DNA of 49,722 nt from Ruminococcus sp. UBA4275 (GTDB taxonomy: Bacteria > Bacillota > Clostridia > Oscillospirales > Ruminococcaceae). The stretch covers positions 1 through 49,722 of the forward strand of contig DGVV01000170.1 in the NCBI GenBank assembly GCA_002395085.1, in the 5' to 3' direction. The notes under the pieces are model-generated. The model worked only from the letters and a program-made list of their open reading frames with translations. It was not told the origin of the DNA and searched no databases. The translations under genes were made by a program, and so were the position numbers. Shown here in pieces: positions 15,552-23,711 of this stretch; within the stretch, counting starts at the first letter, position 1; every line of letters begins with the position of its first letter.

Positions 15552-17027
15552 ATGAGCAAAGTCAATCTTGATATACCAGAGGTTGAGATCCGCGAAATCC
15601 GGCTTGGCTCGATCACCGGTTTTCAGGGCACGGCAGAGGAACTGGTCGGCGCCTGCGGCGGATGCGGCGGAAAGCTGAAGGATAAGAACAGATCATTCAG
15701 CCAGTGCCTCGGCTGCGGCACCTCCAATGCCGCATGTACTCTGACACTGATTCAGGATGCTGCGATCATCAGCCACGGCCCTGTGGGCTGTTCGACATGC
15801 CTGCATGAGTTTGCGTTTACCTACCGCGTCAATGCGCATCTGCGGCAGATCGAGCATCCGACGCAGCGCAAGATCTTTTCGACCAATCTGGAAGAAAAGG
15901 ATACGATCTACGGCGGCGGCAAGAAACTGGAAGCGGCAATCCGGGAGGTCTACAAGCGCGCAAATCCCAAAGCCATTTTCGTGATCACGACCTGTGCTGC
16001 CGGCATCATCGGCGACGATGTGGAAACCATCACAAATGCGGCAGAAGGAGAGCTTGGCATCCCTGTGGTCGCAGTATTCTGTGAGGGATTCCGTTCCAAG
16101 ATCTGGACATCCGGCTTCGATGCAGGCTATCACGGCATCGCACGAAAGATCATTCAGCCGCCGCGTGAAAAGCGGAATATCATCAATGTCATCAATTTCT
16201 GGGGCAGCGACGTATTCCGCGAATGGTTTGCAGAGTTTGGCTATGAGCCGAATTACATCACACCGTTTTCAACGGTCGATACGCTTTCGCATTCCTCGGA
16301 GGCTGCGCTGACGATTCAGGCTTGTTCGACGCTTGGCTCTTATCTGGGTGCAGCGCTGGAGCAGGTCTACGGTGTGCCGGAGATCCGGAATTCCCCGCCC
16401 TACGGCATTGCGCAGACTGACCGCTGGTTCCGCGAGCTGGGCAAAATTCTCGGAAAAGAGCAGGAGGTTGAAGCCTTCCTTGCACGCAAAAAGGAAGAAT
16501 ATCTTCCGAAGATCGAGGCATTGCGGGAACGCCTTAAAGGAAAAACAGCATATGTCACAGCCGGTGCTTCACACGGACAGTCTCTGCTGGCACTGCTGGC
16601 AGAGCTCGGCATGAAGCCGCAGGGCGCTGCAATTTTCCATCACGACCCGATCTATGACAACGAGTCGCCGGATGCGGATACTCTGGCGCATACTGTCAGC
16701 GATTACGGCGATGTGCCCAATTACAATGTCTGCAACAAGCAGGAATTCGAGCTGGTGAATGTGCTGAACCGCATTCATCCGGATATTCTGCTTGCACGGC
16801 ATGGCGGCATGACGCTCTGGGGCGCAAAGCTCGGCATTCCGTCACTTCTGATCGGCGATGAGCATTTCGGCATGGGCTATGAAGGTCTGGTCGCTTACGG
16901 CGAGCGCATTGCAGATGCGATCGAAAATGACGAATTTGTGAAGAATCTGCGCAAACATGCGGTAAATCCGTACACCAAATGGTGGATGGAGCAGGATCCT
17001 TACACATTTCTTGGGAGGAATTTCTGA
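15552..17027 (+). CDS. NifD-like catalytic subunit (MarD-like)
   Basis: The 491-residue protein keeps the P-cluster cysteine regions (C55 near QCLGCGTSN, C80 in SHGPVGC, C148 in ITTCAAGIIGDD). It also keeps both positions expected to hold an active-site cofactor: C258 in IQACSTLGSYLG, like NifD Cys275, and H438 in GDEHFGMGYEGL, like NifD His442. The stretch after CEGFR, where NifD has the SQSLGHH residues used for N2 reduction, reads SKIWTSGFDAGYHG, so those residues are replaced. An extra N-terminal CGGCGG motif (C35, C38) is present. These traits fit a Mar-like or other group IV nitrogenase-like enzyme rather than dinitrogenase. It lies 11 bases after nifH and one base before the nifK-like gene. 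Confidence 0.88.
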   Translation: MSKVNLDIPEVEIREIRLGSITGFQGTAEELVGACGGCGGKLKDKNRSFSQCLGCGTSNAACTLTLIQDAAIISHGPVGCSTCLHEFAFTYRVNAHLRQIEHPTQRKIFSTNLEEKDTIYGGGKKLEAAIREVYKRANPKAIFVITTCAAGIIGDDVETITNAAEGELGIPVVAVFCEGFRSKIWTSGFDAGYHGIARKIIQPPREKRNIINVINFWGSDVFREWFAEFGYEPNYITPFSTVDTLSHSSEAALTIQACSTLGSYLGAALEQVYGVPEIRNSPPYGIAQTDRWFRELGKILGKEQEVEAFLARKKEEYLPKIEALRERLKGKTAYVTAGASHGQSLLALLAELGMKPQGAAIFHHDPIYDNESPDADTLAHTVSDYGDVPNYNVCNKQEFELVNVLNRIHPDILLARHGGMTLWGAKLGIPSLLIGDEHFGMGYEGLVAYGERIADAIENDEFVKNLRKHAVNPYTKWWMEQDPYTFLGRNF

Positions 17028-17028
17028 T

Positions 17029-18365
17029 ATGGAAGGTTTGATCGAACAGGAACGCTATACCTGTGCAATTGGTGCGCTGCAAACAGTGGTAGCGATCCCG
17101 CGCGCCGTGCCGATCCTGCATTCAGGACCCGGCTGTGGGACGATGATTAAGGGCTTCTTTGAACGCAGCTCCGGTTATGCAGGCGGTGATACTTCTCCCT
17201 GCACCAATTTCAGCGAGCGTGAAGTTGTGTTCGGCGGCACGGATAGACTCCGGAGTATCATCAAAAATACTTACAAAGTGCTTGACACGGATCTTCAGGT
17301 CGTTGTGACGGGATGTACCGCCGGCATCGTCGGTGATGACGTTGCCTCGGTAACAGATGAATTCTACGATGAGGGCAAGCCGATCGTGCATGTGGAAACA
17401 TCCGGATTCAAGTCCAATAACTATGTTTCGCACTCTGCCGTTGTCAACGCGATCATTGAACAGTATGTCAGCCGCTTCGAGAGCGAAAATCCCCCGCGCT
17501 CTGAGAAAAATCTCGTGAATGTGTTTGCATCTGTTCCGTATCAGGATCAGTTCTGGAAAGGGAATCTGCGCGAATTCAAGCGGCTGCTTGAAGGACTTGG
17601 CTTTCAGGTCAACATTCTTTTCGGACCGCATTCCGGCGGTGTAAAGGAATGGCAGACAATTCCGAAGGCGAATTTCAATGTGCTGATCTCCCCGTGGTAC
17701 GGTGAGCCGATCGTCAAAAATCTAAAGCGCAGATACGGACAGCCCTATTTCAAATTCAGTTATCTTCCGATCGGCGGCAATGAGACCACACGTTTTCTGG
17801 AAAGCCTTCTGGATTATGCGCGCAAGCATCATTCTGAGCTGGACTGGAAAAAAGCGCGTGCATTTATCACAGAGGAAGAGAACGCCTATTACGAGGAGCT
17901 TGACAATCTTGCCACCTTCCTGCTCGAATTCCGTTACGGACTGCCGAATCATGTGCATATCCTGCATGATGCCGGCTATGTCGCCGGTCTGACGAAATTT
18001 CTCCTGCATGAAACCGGCATTGTCCCGAAGGAACAGTTTGTCGTTGACAATACGCCGAAAAATATAAGGAGCAGGTGGAAGCGGATATCAAATCAGCCTC
18101 AGATAAACGCGATATTCCCGTGTATATCAATCCGGATGCAGGTGCATTGCAGGATATTCTGCGCGGAATCAGGCACAGCGGCAAGGGACTCATCATCGGC
18201 AGCGGATGGGATAAGGAGCTTGCAGAAGAAAAGGACTGCGATTTTCTCTCCATCGCCTGCCCGACGCCTTACCGCATCGTGCTCACAACGAATTATGTCG
18301 GATACACCGGCGGTCTGCGCGTGATCGAAGACATCTATAATAACGCACTGGCACAGTACAAATAA
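17029..18365 (+). pseudogene. NifK-like subunit (MarK-like), interrupted by a one-base frameshift
   Basis: Starting at the ATG at 17029 (GGAGG 10 bases upstream inside the nifD-like gene), the protein keeps three P-cluster-type cysteines: C36 in HSGPGCG, C58 in TSPCTN and C96 in VTGCTAGIVGDD. Homology-like sequence runs to about residue 343 (VVDNTP). It then continues in the -1 frame as EKYKEQVEADIKSASDKRD through to NNALAQYK (stop 18365). Without the shift the product would be about 445 residues. Adding one G after CCG at 18057 restores one reading frame. As read, the first frame runs to a nonsense tail ending at 18324. Either this is a sequencing/assembly error or the gene is freshly broken. 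It lacks the long N-terminal extension of true NifK. Confidence 0.82.
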
Positions 18366-18438
18366 TATCAGTGCAGGCGGTGCAGAAGGCTTACGGTCAA
18401 GTAAACCTGACCCGCCGGCGCTTTCGGCTGATCATATG

Positions 18439-18480
18439 AAAAACTCCTTGCTGAGCGGATACCCGGCAAGGAGTTTTTTT
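18439..18480 (+). terminator. Intrinsic terminator of the nif-like operon
   Basis: AAAAACTCCTTGC (18439-18451) pairs with GCAAGGAGTTTTT (18466-18478), followed by further T residues. It ends the 11360-18365 transcript about 70 bases after the nifK-like stop. Confidence 0.9.
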
Positions 18481-18533
18481 GCAGGATAAAATTGTCAGCG
18501 GCAGATTGATATTGCAGGCGGCACGGTCTCAGA

Positions 18534-19070
18534 TCACTTTGCAAACTGTTTGAAATACGACAGCTTTTCCAGCGCTTCTCCGGTATACGCGCCGATGTCT
18601 TCGCAGACCTGCTTTCCGTTCCACAAAGCGGGAGCATGGTTCTCAAGGAATGCACTGCATTTTTTCTCCAAATTTGCCATGACGCGGTCAAGCTCAAGCT
18701 CTGTGTACGGCTCCACACCCTTTTGCAGCATCTCCATCAGCTTCAGATGAAAACGCAGGAACATATAGTGACTGTATTCCGGTGACGGAAACTCCTCTTT
18801 GCCGTTCAGGATTATAAATATTTCTTTGAAAAAATCTTTGACAAAAGTCCGCTGACCGTGGCAAATGGCTTGCAGAAGGTCACGGCGGATATTTGATCCT
18901 GCATACGGTCCGTCTCCCTTTTTTTCCGAATAGAAACACGGAATCACATGTTCAAACACAGTGTCAATATCTGTGGAAAGCAGATCGTGCGGAAGCCGGT
19001 AGCCGTAACAGCCTATCAGCAGCGCGTAGAAAGTGTTGGAGTCGAAGCCCGGTGAAAACACCTTCTCCAT
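18534..19070 (-). CDS. Hypothetical protein, possibly 5'-truncated
   Basis: I do not recognise this 178-residue soluble, mostly helical protein. It has no signal peptide and no motif I can name. The C-terminal half is rich in charged helices (ELELDRVMANLEKKCSAF). There is no clear ribosome site before the ATG at 19070. The plus-strand gene that follows has a frame that is open straight back through this start codon, so both may have lost their 5' ends at a deletion junction near 19070. It lies between the nif-like terminator and the mobile region. Confidence 0.45.
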   Translation of the reverse strand: MEKVFSPGFDSNTFYALLIGCYGYRLPHDLLSTDIDTVFEHVIPCFYSEKKGDGPYAGSNIRRDLLQAICHGQRTFVKDFFKEIFIILNGKEEFPSPEYSHYMFLRFHLKLMEMLQKGVEPYTELELDRVMANLEKKCSAFLENHAPALWNGKQVCEDIGAYTGEALEKLSYFKQFAK

Positions 19071-19088
19071 GAGTTATATGAGGAAGTA

Positions 19089-19463
19089 TTGAAAAATGAA
19101 AAGGAAATTGACAGCAGCGTTGATTTTCTTAACAAACTAACGACTTTTTCCCGAAAACTGCGGGGAGCAATCCTCACAATCCACAATCAGTTATATGTGC
19201 CGAATGTTGTAAAATTATGTAAGCTCGTTGAACAGGAGACAGATTGGAATCTCTATACTGATGAGCAAAAGATACTCGTGCAGAACAATATTATGTTGGT
19301 ATCAATTCTGCACAAACTCACTAACACTGCTCTTTACCGCATAACAGAGACTGATGCAGAGGGCAATGTGACAAATATCGAGACGAATTTTGACGAGGTC
19401 AACGTAGTGATCGAAAAGGCAAAGCATGATACCGAAGAATTACTGAGCAAAAAGGAGTGCTGA
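19089..19463 (+). CDS. Hypothetical helical protein, possibly truncated
   Basis: This frame of 124 codons begins with TTG at 19089; GAGGAAG lies only 3 bases upstream, so the start is doubtful. The frame stays open upstream to about 19068 (reading HELYEEV before it), which suggests the 5' end has been lost. The product is amphipathic helical throughout, without transmembrane segments. It ends two bases before the start of the DUF697-like gene and probably shares its transcript. I cannot assign a function. Confidence 0.45.
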   Translation: MKNEKEIDSSVDFLNKLTTFSRKLRGAILTIHNQLYVPNVVKLCKLVEQETDWNLYTDEQKILVQNNIMLVSILHKLTNTALYRITETDAEGNVTNIETNFDEVNVVIEKAKHDTEELLSKKEC

Positions 19464-19465
19464 GA

Positions 19466-20221
19466 ATGGAAGACTATAAGAAAAAACTGAAAGAAGCAAG
19501 ACTGGAAGCCGGAAAGCTAATGACTGAAAAGCAGATTAAGGCTTGCAACGGGATTATTCACATCGCGTCAGCTGCCTGTGCCGCTGCCGGTTTTATCCCG
19601 ATTCCAGTTGCAGATGCAATTCCGATTTCTGCGGCACAGATCACAATGATCGTTTCTCTTGGAAAGACATTTGATGTTAAAATTACGGAAAGTGCGGCGA
19701 AATCCATAATTTCTGCCGCAGCGGCAACATTTATTGGAAGAAATGCACTGAAATTAATTCCCGGAGCAGGTTGGGTTATGGCAGCTGCAATTGCAGCAGG
19801 TATTACTGAGGCAATTGGTTGGATTGCAGCAGTTGATTTTGCAAAACAATACCGCAAGGAATTCGATTTGAATAAAGCACAGGAGGCTGCTAAGTCAAAT
19901 CAAAGCGCCGAACAGACCGTCGATGATACCGAAGAAGAACTGTTTACGGAAACAGTTGATCCCGGCAAAATATTAAATCCTGAAAAGATCTCAGAACAGG
20001 TTGGAGAATACTTATTTATCGGACGTGTTGGATGGTTAGCATCATCCCTTTTAGCTCTGCGTGAAAAACCGGATATATCTTCCGATATCTTAACAAACAT
20101 TCCATGCGGAACAGAACTGTGTATATATTCGACTCCTGACAGTAAATGGTTTGCAACTGAATACCAAGGACATCATGGGTTTGTGGTGTCAAAACTGATT
20201 GAAAAAGTGCGTGAGTATTAA
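19466..20221 (+). CDS. DUF697-like membrane protein with a C-terminal SH3b-type domain
   Basis: The 251-residue protein starts with a charged coiled helix, then hydrophobic Ala/Ile-rich segments (about 28-125) containing PIPVADAIPISAAQITMIVSLG and GWVMAAAIAAGITEAIGW. This pattern resembles DUF697/YcjF-type proteins, which often accompany small GTPases. After an acidic linker (about 150-175), the last 65 residues (LREKPDISSDILTNIPCGTEL, then WFATEYQGHHGFVVSKLI) look like a bacterial SH3 domain. The start at 19466 has AAGGAG 9 bases upstream. No GTPase gene is present nearby. Function unknown. Confidence 0.6.
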   Translation: MEDYKKKLKEARLEAGKLMTEKQIKACNGIIHIASAACAAAGFIPIPVADAIPISAAQITMIVSLGKTFDVKITESAAKSIISAAAATFIGRNALKLIPGAGWVMAAAIAAGITEAIGWIAAVDFAKQYRKEFDLNKAQEAAKSNQSAEQTVDDTEEELFTETVDPGKILNPEKISEQVGEYLFIGRVGWLASSLLALREKPDISSDILTNIPCGTELCIYSTPDSKWFATEYQGHHGFVVSKLIEKVREY

Positions 20222-20259
20222 AATAAGTGCATTAAATTTGATGCAGATGGAGGCTAAAA

Positions 20260-20589
20260 ATGGGATTATTTGATAAGTTATCAGAAATGGTGAGTAAGCA
20301 GGCTTTGCAAACAATGAAAGCTTTCTCGAATGGAAGATCCAATCCGGTAGATGCTACGAATGCTCTTAGAAGTTTAGCTAACGCCGGAAAATTATTCCTG
20401 AAAAAAGGCGGCACGGTTTATAATTTGGAATCGTATTTTTGGGTCAACGGCTCTGATTTAGAAAATGTAGCTGGAATGTTATATACAATTCGGTCTGTTT
20501 CATCTGATGAAATAATATCTTATGAAGGAAATCGTTTTAGAAAAGCAGATGCGAGAGATTGTGAAAATATAAGCTTTGACAGATACTGA
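20260..20589 (+). CDS. Small hypothetical protein
   Basis: The 109-residue protein has a good ribosome site (GGAGG, 6 bases before the ATG) and follows the DUF697-like gene by 38 bases. It shows an N-terminal helical region (LFDKLSEMVSKQALQTMKAF) and a later part with predicted strands. No family recognised. It may belong to one unit with the two genes upstream. Confidence 0.5.
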   Translation: MGLFDKLSEMVSKQALQTMKAFSNGRSNPVDATNALRSLANAGKLFLKKGGTVYNLESYFWVNGSDLENVAGMLYTIRSVSSDEIISYEGNRFRKADARDCENISFDRY

Positions 20590-20818
20590 CTTTATAGAAA
20601 TCCCAAGCGGCGCAGAAACAGAAAGGCGCAATTCGTGGGGGATAGTATTTGCTGTCTCTTGCACTGGGCTGGAAAATTAACATAGTGAAGATTCGATTCT
20701 TATTTGGAGGAATTTGTATTGATCTATGGATCAGCCCTAATTGACTATTCAGCATGAAATGACTGAGTAGGGGCTCATCTTTGTTGTTGTCGGTGTCGGC
20801 AGATATGCCGGTGGTAGC

Positions 20819-21046
20819 TTGAAAAAGCTCAACCCGCTGTGCATATTTGAATGTCCGCTGTTTGAAACGATACTATTTACAACAGACGGTATTCATGATT
20901 ATATGGCTCATGATATTTTAGAGCGGATTATGAGCAGAAGTCTAGAGTACGAGCAAAAACTGAACGAGATCATTCAAGCAGCAAAAGAAGAAGGCTCACA
21001 TGATGATCTGACAGCAGTTTTGTTATACGTAAATGTCAAAAGATGA
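20819..21046 (+). pseudogene. C-terminal fragment of a PP2C-type serine/threonine phosphatase
   Basis: About 75 residues match the end of PP2C phosphatases: ILFTTDGIHDYM (the metal-binding 'DG' motif), then a helix and GSHDDLTAVLLYV, the last conserved motif. The N-terminal two thirds, with the first metal-binding Asp residues, are missing and no proper start is visible. It is probably a broken remnant. The 229 bases before it (20590-20818) hold no gene I can support. Confidence 0.65.
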
Positions 21047-21092
21047 AAAGACACCAAGTTATGAGAAATCCGAGAATTAATACCATAGTGAT

Positions 21093-21124
21093 AATGCCCG
21101 GCAAACGCCGAGCATTTCGTTTTA
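21093..21124 (+). terminator. Terminator-like hairpin
   Basis: AATGCCCGGC (21093-21102) pairs, with one internal mismatch, with GCCGAGCATT (21107-21116), followed by TCGTTTTA. It separates the PP2C remnant from the convergent relaxase gene. Confidence 0.6.
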
Positions 21125-21137
21125 TAGCTTATTTCAG

Positions 21138-21638
21138 TTATAGATTTGCCATTGTCCAATTATCCCGCTGCTCACATACCAATCTGAATCCTATACCCGT
21201 TATGGCTTTCACATGGTAGCCGAACGCATTCAGCTCATAGGGACCGCTGTGATACAGCTTTCCGTTTTGCAGATTGACCGAATGCAGCAGGATATGCATA
21301 TGAAAATGCGATGAATCCGGATCTGCAGGGTGCACCATCCAGATTAGTTGATAAGAATCCTTGAAGAATGCCGCGATTAAAGGCGCATTTTTCACTGCAA
21401 ATTCAGCATTATCCGTCCATCCGTCGAAGGAAACCACAATGTGGATCAGCGGGTTCGTACTGGTCTGGTTAAAATACCGCTTTACGGCTTCCATTTGCGA
21501 GTAAGCGGTCTCAGGATCATATGGATTTAGTCCAAAACCGCCGCGCGAGATCTCCCGTTCCCGTCCGTAGAAGCACATATTCCACAGATAAGGCATTCCA
21601 GTATCTGAGTGCCGAATGAATTTTACAATATTTTCCAT
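21138..21638 (-). CDS. Small MOBP-like relaxase
   Basis: This 166-residue protein contains the relaxase core: a strand-helix region NPLIHIVVSFDGW, then FKDSYQLIWMVHPADPD and the three-histidine motif III HFHMHILLHSVN (H111, H113, H115), followed by GKLYH. This matches the metal-binding motif of MOBP-type mobilization relaxases. It is much shorter than usual (300 residues or more); the C-terminal part is absent, so it may be a minimal relaxase. GAGGGGG precedes the ATG, and the gene overlaps the MobC-like gene by 16 bases. It should nick at an oriT, for which 21954-22004 is a candidate. Confidence 0.7.
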   Translation of the reverse strand: MENIVKFIRHSDTGMPYLWNMCFYGREREISRGGFGLNPYDPETAYSQMEAVKRYFNQTSTNPLIHIVVSFDGWTDNAEFAVKNAPLIAAFFKDSYQLIWMVHPADPDSSHFHMHILLHSVNLQNGKLYHSGPYELNAFGYHVKAITGIGFRLVCEQRDNWTMANL

Positions 21639-21898
21639 TGTGCATCCCCCTCTCTGCGAAGTTCAAGGGCAAGTGTCGGGTTTTCTGATTCACAGGCGTC
21701 AGCAGCTTGGTTGATCAGGTTTTGGAGATGCATTATTTGCAGCGGCGTGATTCGTTTATCATCATGTACCGCTGCTTCGACCACAAATGCGCTCACACTC
21801 ATGTTTCGGTCAAGGGCTTTTTGTCGGATGATTTCGTACTGAGCCTGTGTCATCCTTGTCGGAACCCTCCTTGTCTTCTTTTCGTTTTCAGATTTCAT
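21623..21898 (-). CDS. MobC-like ribbon-helix-helix mobilization accessory protein
   Basis: The 91-residue basic protein begins with KKTRRVPTRMTQAQYEIIRQKALDRNMSVSAFVVEAAV, visible as a ribbon-helix-helix pattern typical of MobC/relaxosome accessory proteins. AAGGAGG lies 7 bases before the ATG. It probably binds the adjacent inverted repeats (oriT) to help the relaxase encoded by the overlapping next gene. Confidence 0.7.
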   Translation of the reverse strand: MKSENEKKTRRVPTRMTQAQYEIIRQKALDRNMSVSAFVVEAAVHDDKRITPLQIMHLQNLINQAADACESENPTLALELRREGDAQWKIL

Positions 21899-21953
21899 AG
21901 AAAATCCTCCTTTTCAAGTTCTTGTATGTTATAATATAATAATAATTACAGGT

Positions 21954-22004
21954 AACTCACTACGTTCGTTATCGTTTTGTATGACAAAAACGACAAAATG
22001 AGTT
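21954..22004. other. Candidate origin of transfer (oriT)
   Basis: Outer arms AACTCA (21954-21959) and TGAGTT (21999-22004) surround an inner stem CGTTTTGT (21973-21980) / ACAAAAACG (21984-21992, one extra A). It lies in an AT-rich gap of about 230 bases just upstream of mobC, the usual place for an oriT. Confidence 0.45.
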
Positions 22005-22130
22005 CCTATTATCATATAGTATGACATTTTTTGGCCTTATTTCAAGATTTTTTAAATCTGTAAATATATATAATTAATATGAATGCACAGCGCATTTGCA
22101 TTCAAATTACATGAAAGGAGGCTTTGTTTC

Positions 22131-22415
22131 ATGTTTAACAACCCGCGCTATCTCACTGCCGGCGTTGCAGCAACCATTCCGGAATGCTTGCAACTGTTCA
22201 TCTGGCAATGCATCGACCGTCTGCCGGATGAACGGGACTATTTGCAGGTGTTCCGGCTGGAACCCTTTGGCGGCATGCAGCAGATTCGGTACACATCCGA
22301 GCAGCCTGAGCATCATATGCTCTATATGCTGCCGACGAATGAACCTGTCACCGCCAAAATATATGTCATTGACAGCGATAACTATTGCACGATGCTGTTG
22401 GCAGAAGAATACTGA
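22131..22415 (+). CDS. DUF960 family protein
   Basis: The 94-residue protein begins MFNNPRYLTAGVAATIPECLQ, in pieces FNNPRYLTAGVA and IPECLQLFIW, and contains DYLQVFRLEPFGGMQQI. These are the hallmarks of DUF960, a small family common on Firmicutes plasmids, phages and conjugative elements. Start at 22131 with AAAGGAGG 9 bases upstream. Function unknown. It opens a compact gene row ending with the glutamine amidotransferase. Confidence 0.8.
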   Translation: MFNNPRYLTAGVAATIPECLQLFIWQCIDRLPDERDYLQVFRLEPFGGMQQIRYTSEQPEHHMLYMLPTNEPVTAKIYVIDSDNYCTMLLAEEY

Positions 22416-22435
22416 GACCCGCCGTAAGGCGGGTC
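22416..22435 (+). terminator. Hairpin after the DUF960 gene
   Basis: GACCCGCC and GGCGGGTC form a perfect 8-bp stem with loop GTAA. AAACTATTTTA follows, so termination may be partial, lowering expression of the amidoligase genes. Confidence 0.6.
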
Positions 22436-22461
22436 AAACTATTTTATGGAGGAAAACAAAC

Positions 22462-23553
22462 ATGGAAGACGAAAGAAGATGCTGTACGCTCTGCCACGCA
22501 GAGCTGAGCGAAGATGAAAACTATGAGGTCGAGGGACAGCAACTCTGCGAAAGCTGCTATGAGGAGCACACCACTACCTGCGATCACTGCGGCGAAACGA
22601 TCTGGGCAAACGATTCCATCTGCGATGACCGCACCACACTTTGCTCATGCTGTTTCGACGATCACTACCGCCGCTGCGAGGGCTGCGGGCGCATTCTGCA
22701 CGATGATGATGTGCTGTGGCACAACGATCTTCCTTATTGCGCGAACTGTTATGACCGTCTGGATACGGAGATCGAAGAATATGGCTATAAGCCTGATCCT
22801 ATCTTTTATGGCGAAGGCTCTCGATTTTTCGGTGTGGAGTTGGAAGTGGATTTCGGCGGAAAAGATGAGGATAATGCACGCCGCATCAAAGCACAGGCAA
22901 ATCCTCGCTGCGAGAACATTTACATCAAGTCTGACGGCAGCCTCGATGACGGCTTCGAGATTGTCACTCACCCGATGACACTGGACTATCACTTGAACGA
23001 AATGTACTGGGAGGACATTCTGCATGAGGCGGTGCGGCTCGGTTACAAGTCGCACATGACCAACACCTGTGGACTTCATGTTCATGTCAATCGGGATGCA
23101 TTCGGAGAAACCCGCGAGGAACAGGAGAAAGTGATCGAACGCATCCTATTCTTCACGGAGCTGCATTGGAACGAACTGTTCACCTTTTCAAGACGCAGCC
23201 CGTACAGCATGAACCGGTGGGCAGCGCGGTACGGCATCGAGAAAACGGGCAAACAGATTCTCGACAAAGCGAAAAAAGGCAATGTCGGCAGATACGCAGC
23301 AATCAACCTTTGCCCGTACCAGACGATTGAATTCCGGCTGTTTCGCGGTACATTGAAACTGAATACGCCGATCGCCACATTGCAGCTTGTCAACAAGATC
23401 TGCGACGCGGCTCTTTTTATGTCCGAAGAGGAAATTGCAGCGCAGTCATGGCGGGACTTCGTGATGACCGTTACCGAGCCAGAGTTGCTCAAGTATTTGA
23501 AGGAGCGGCAATTATACGTCAATGACGAAGTGGAAACGGAGGATGATGTCTAA
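22462..23553 (+). CDS. Amidoligase-family enzyme with N-terminal zinc-ribbon/LIM-like region
   Basis: The first 115 residues hold many CxxC pairs (CTLCH, CESCY, CDHCG, CSCCF, CEGCG, CANCY), forming two or three treble-clef/LIM-like zinc fingers. From about 118 on, FFGVELEVDFGG, KSDGSLDDGFEIVTHPM, TCGLHVHVNRDAFG and TIEFRLFRGTLK match the Amidoligase_2 (glutamine synthetase-like fold) motifs. Family members are predicted to form amide bonds, such as glutamate- or amine-conjugated peptides, with ATP. The start at 22462 has GGAGG upstream. The stop overlaps the start of the 52-residue gene (TAATG), and a class II glutamine amidotransferase follows. Amidoligase-GATase pairs have been noted in comparative genomics (work of the Aravind group). 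The zinc fingers may hold the protein substrate. Confidence 0.85.
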   Translation: MEDERRCCTLCHAELSEDENYEVEGQQLCESCYEEHTTTCDHCGETIWANDSICDDRTTLCSCCFDDHYRRCEGCGRILHDDDVLWHNDLPYCANCYDRLDTEIEEYGYKPDPIFYGEGSRFFGVELEVDFGGKDEDNARRIKAQANPRCENIYIKSDGSLDDGFEIVTHPMTLDYHLNEMYWEDILHEAVRLGYKSHMTNTCGLHVHVNRDAFGETREEQEKVIERILFFTELHWNELFTFSRRSPYSMNRWAARYGIEKTGKQILDKAKKGNVGRYAAINLCPYQTIEFRLFRGTLKLNTPIATLQLVNKICDAALFMSEEEIAAQSWRDFVMTVTEPELLKYLKERQLYVNDEVETEDDV

Positions 23554-23711
23554 TGAAACACTTAATTGATCCTCATAAGGCAAAACTCGCAAGCGGAAAT
23601 GCCAAAGTCGGCGGCATCTGGTTTGCGATTCAGGTGATCGGGTATCTGATCCGCATGATTTTGAAGGTAACGGATGATGACAAATCACCGTGGGAAAGGA
23701 GTGACAGATAA
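23553..23711 (+). CDS. Small 52-residue protein between amidoligase and amidotransferase
   Basis: ATG (23553-23555) overlaps the amidoligase stop, and the stop TAA (23709-23711) overlaps the next ATG, so this short frame is translationally coupled on both sides. It begins KHLIDPHKAKLASGNAKVGG, has a hydrophobic middle (IWFAIQVIGYLIRMIL, one possible membrane helix) and a charged tail ending WERSDR. I recognise no family. Because of its position it could be the peptide or membrane-anchor partner of the amidoligase system; that is speculation. Confidence 0.6.
   Translation: MKHLIDPHKAKLASGNAKVGGIWFAIQVIGYLIRMILKVTDDDKSPWERSDR

Noticed and set aside
18052..18066. Programmed -1 frameshift in the nifK-like gene
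   Set aside because: The site CCG-AAA-AAT does not let both tRNAs re-pair well after slipping, and I see no clear stimulatory hairpin just downstream. A one-base deletion or sequencing error is simpler.
14692..18365. Calling the NifH/D/K-like genes a nitrogen-fixation system
   Set aside because: nifE, nifN, nifV and other needed genes are absent, the NifD residues used for N2 reduction are replaced, the K subunit lacks the NifK N-terminal extension, and the genes are co-transcribed with sulfur genes.
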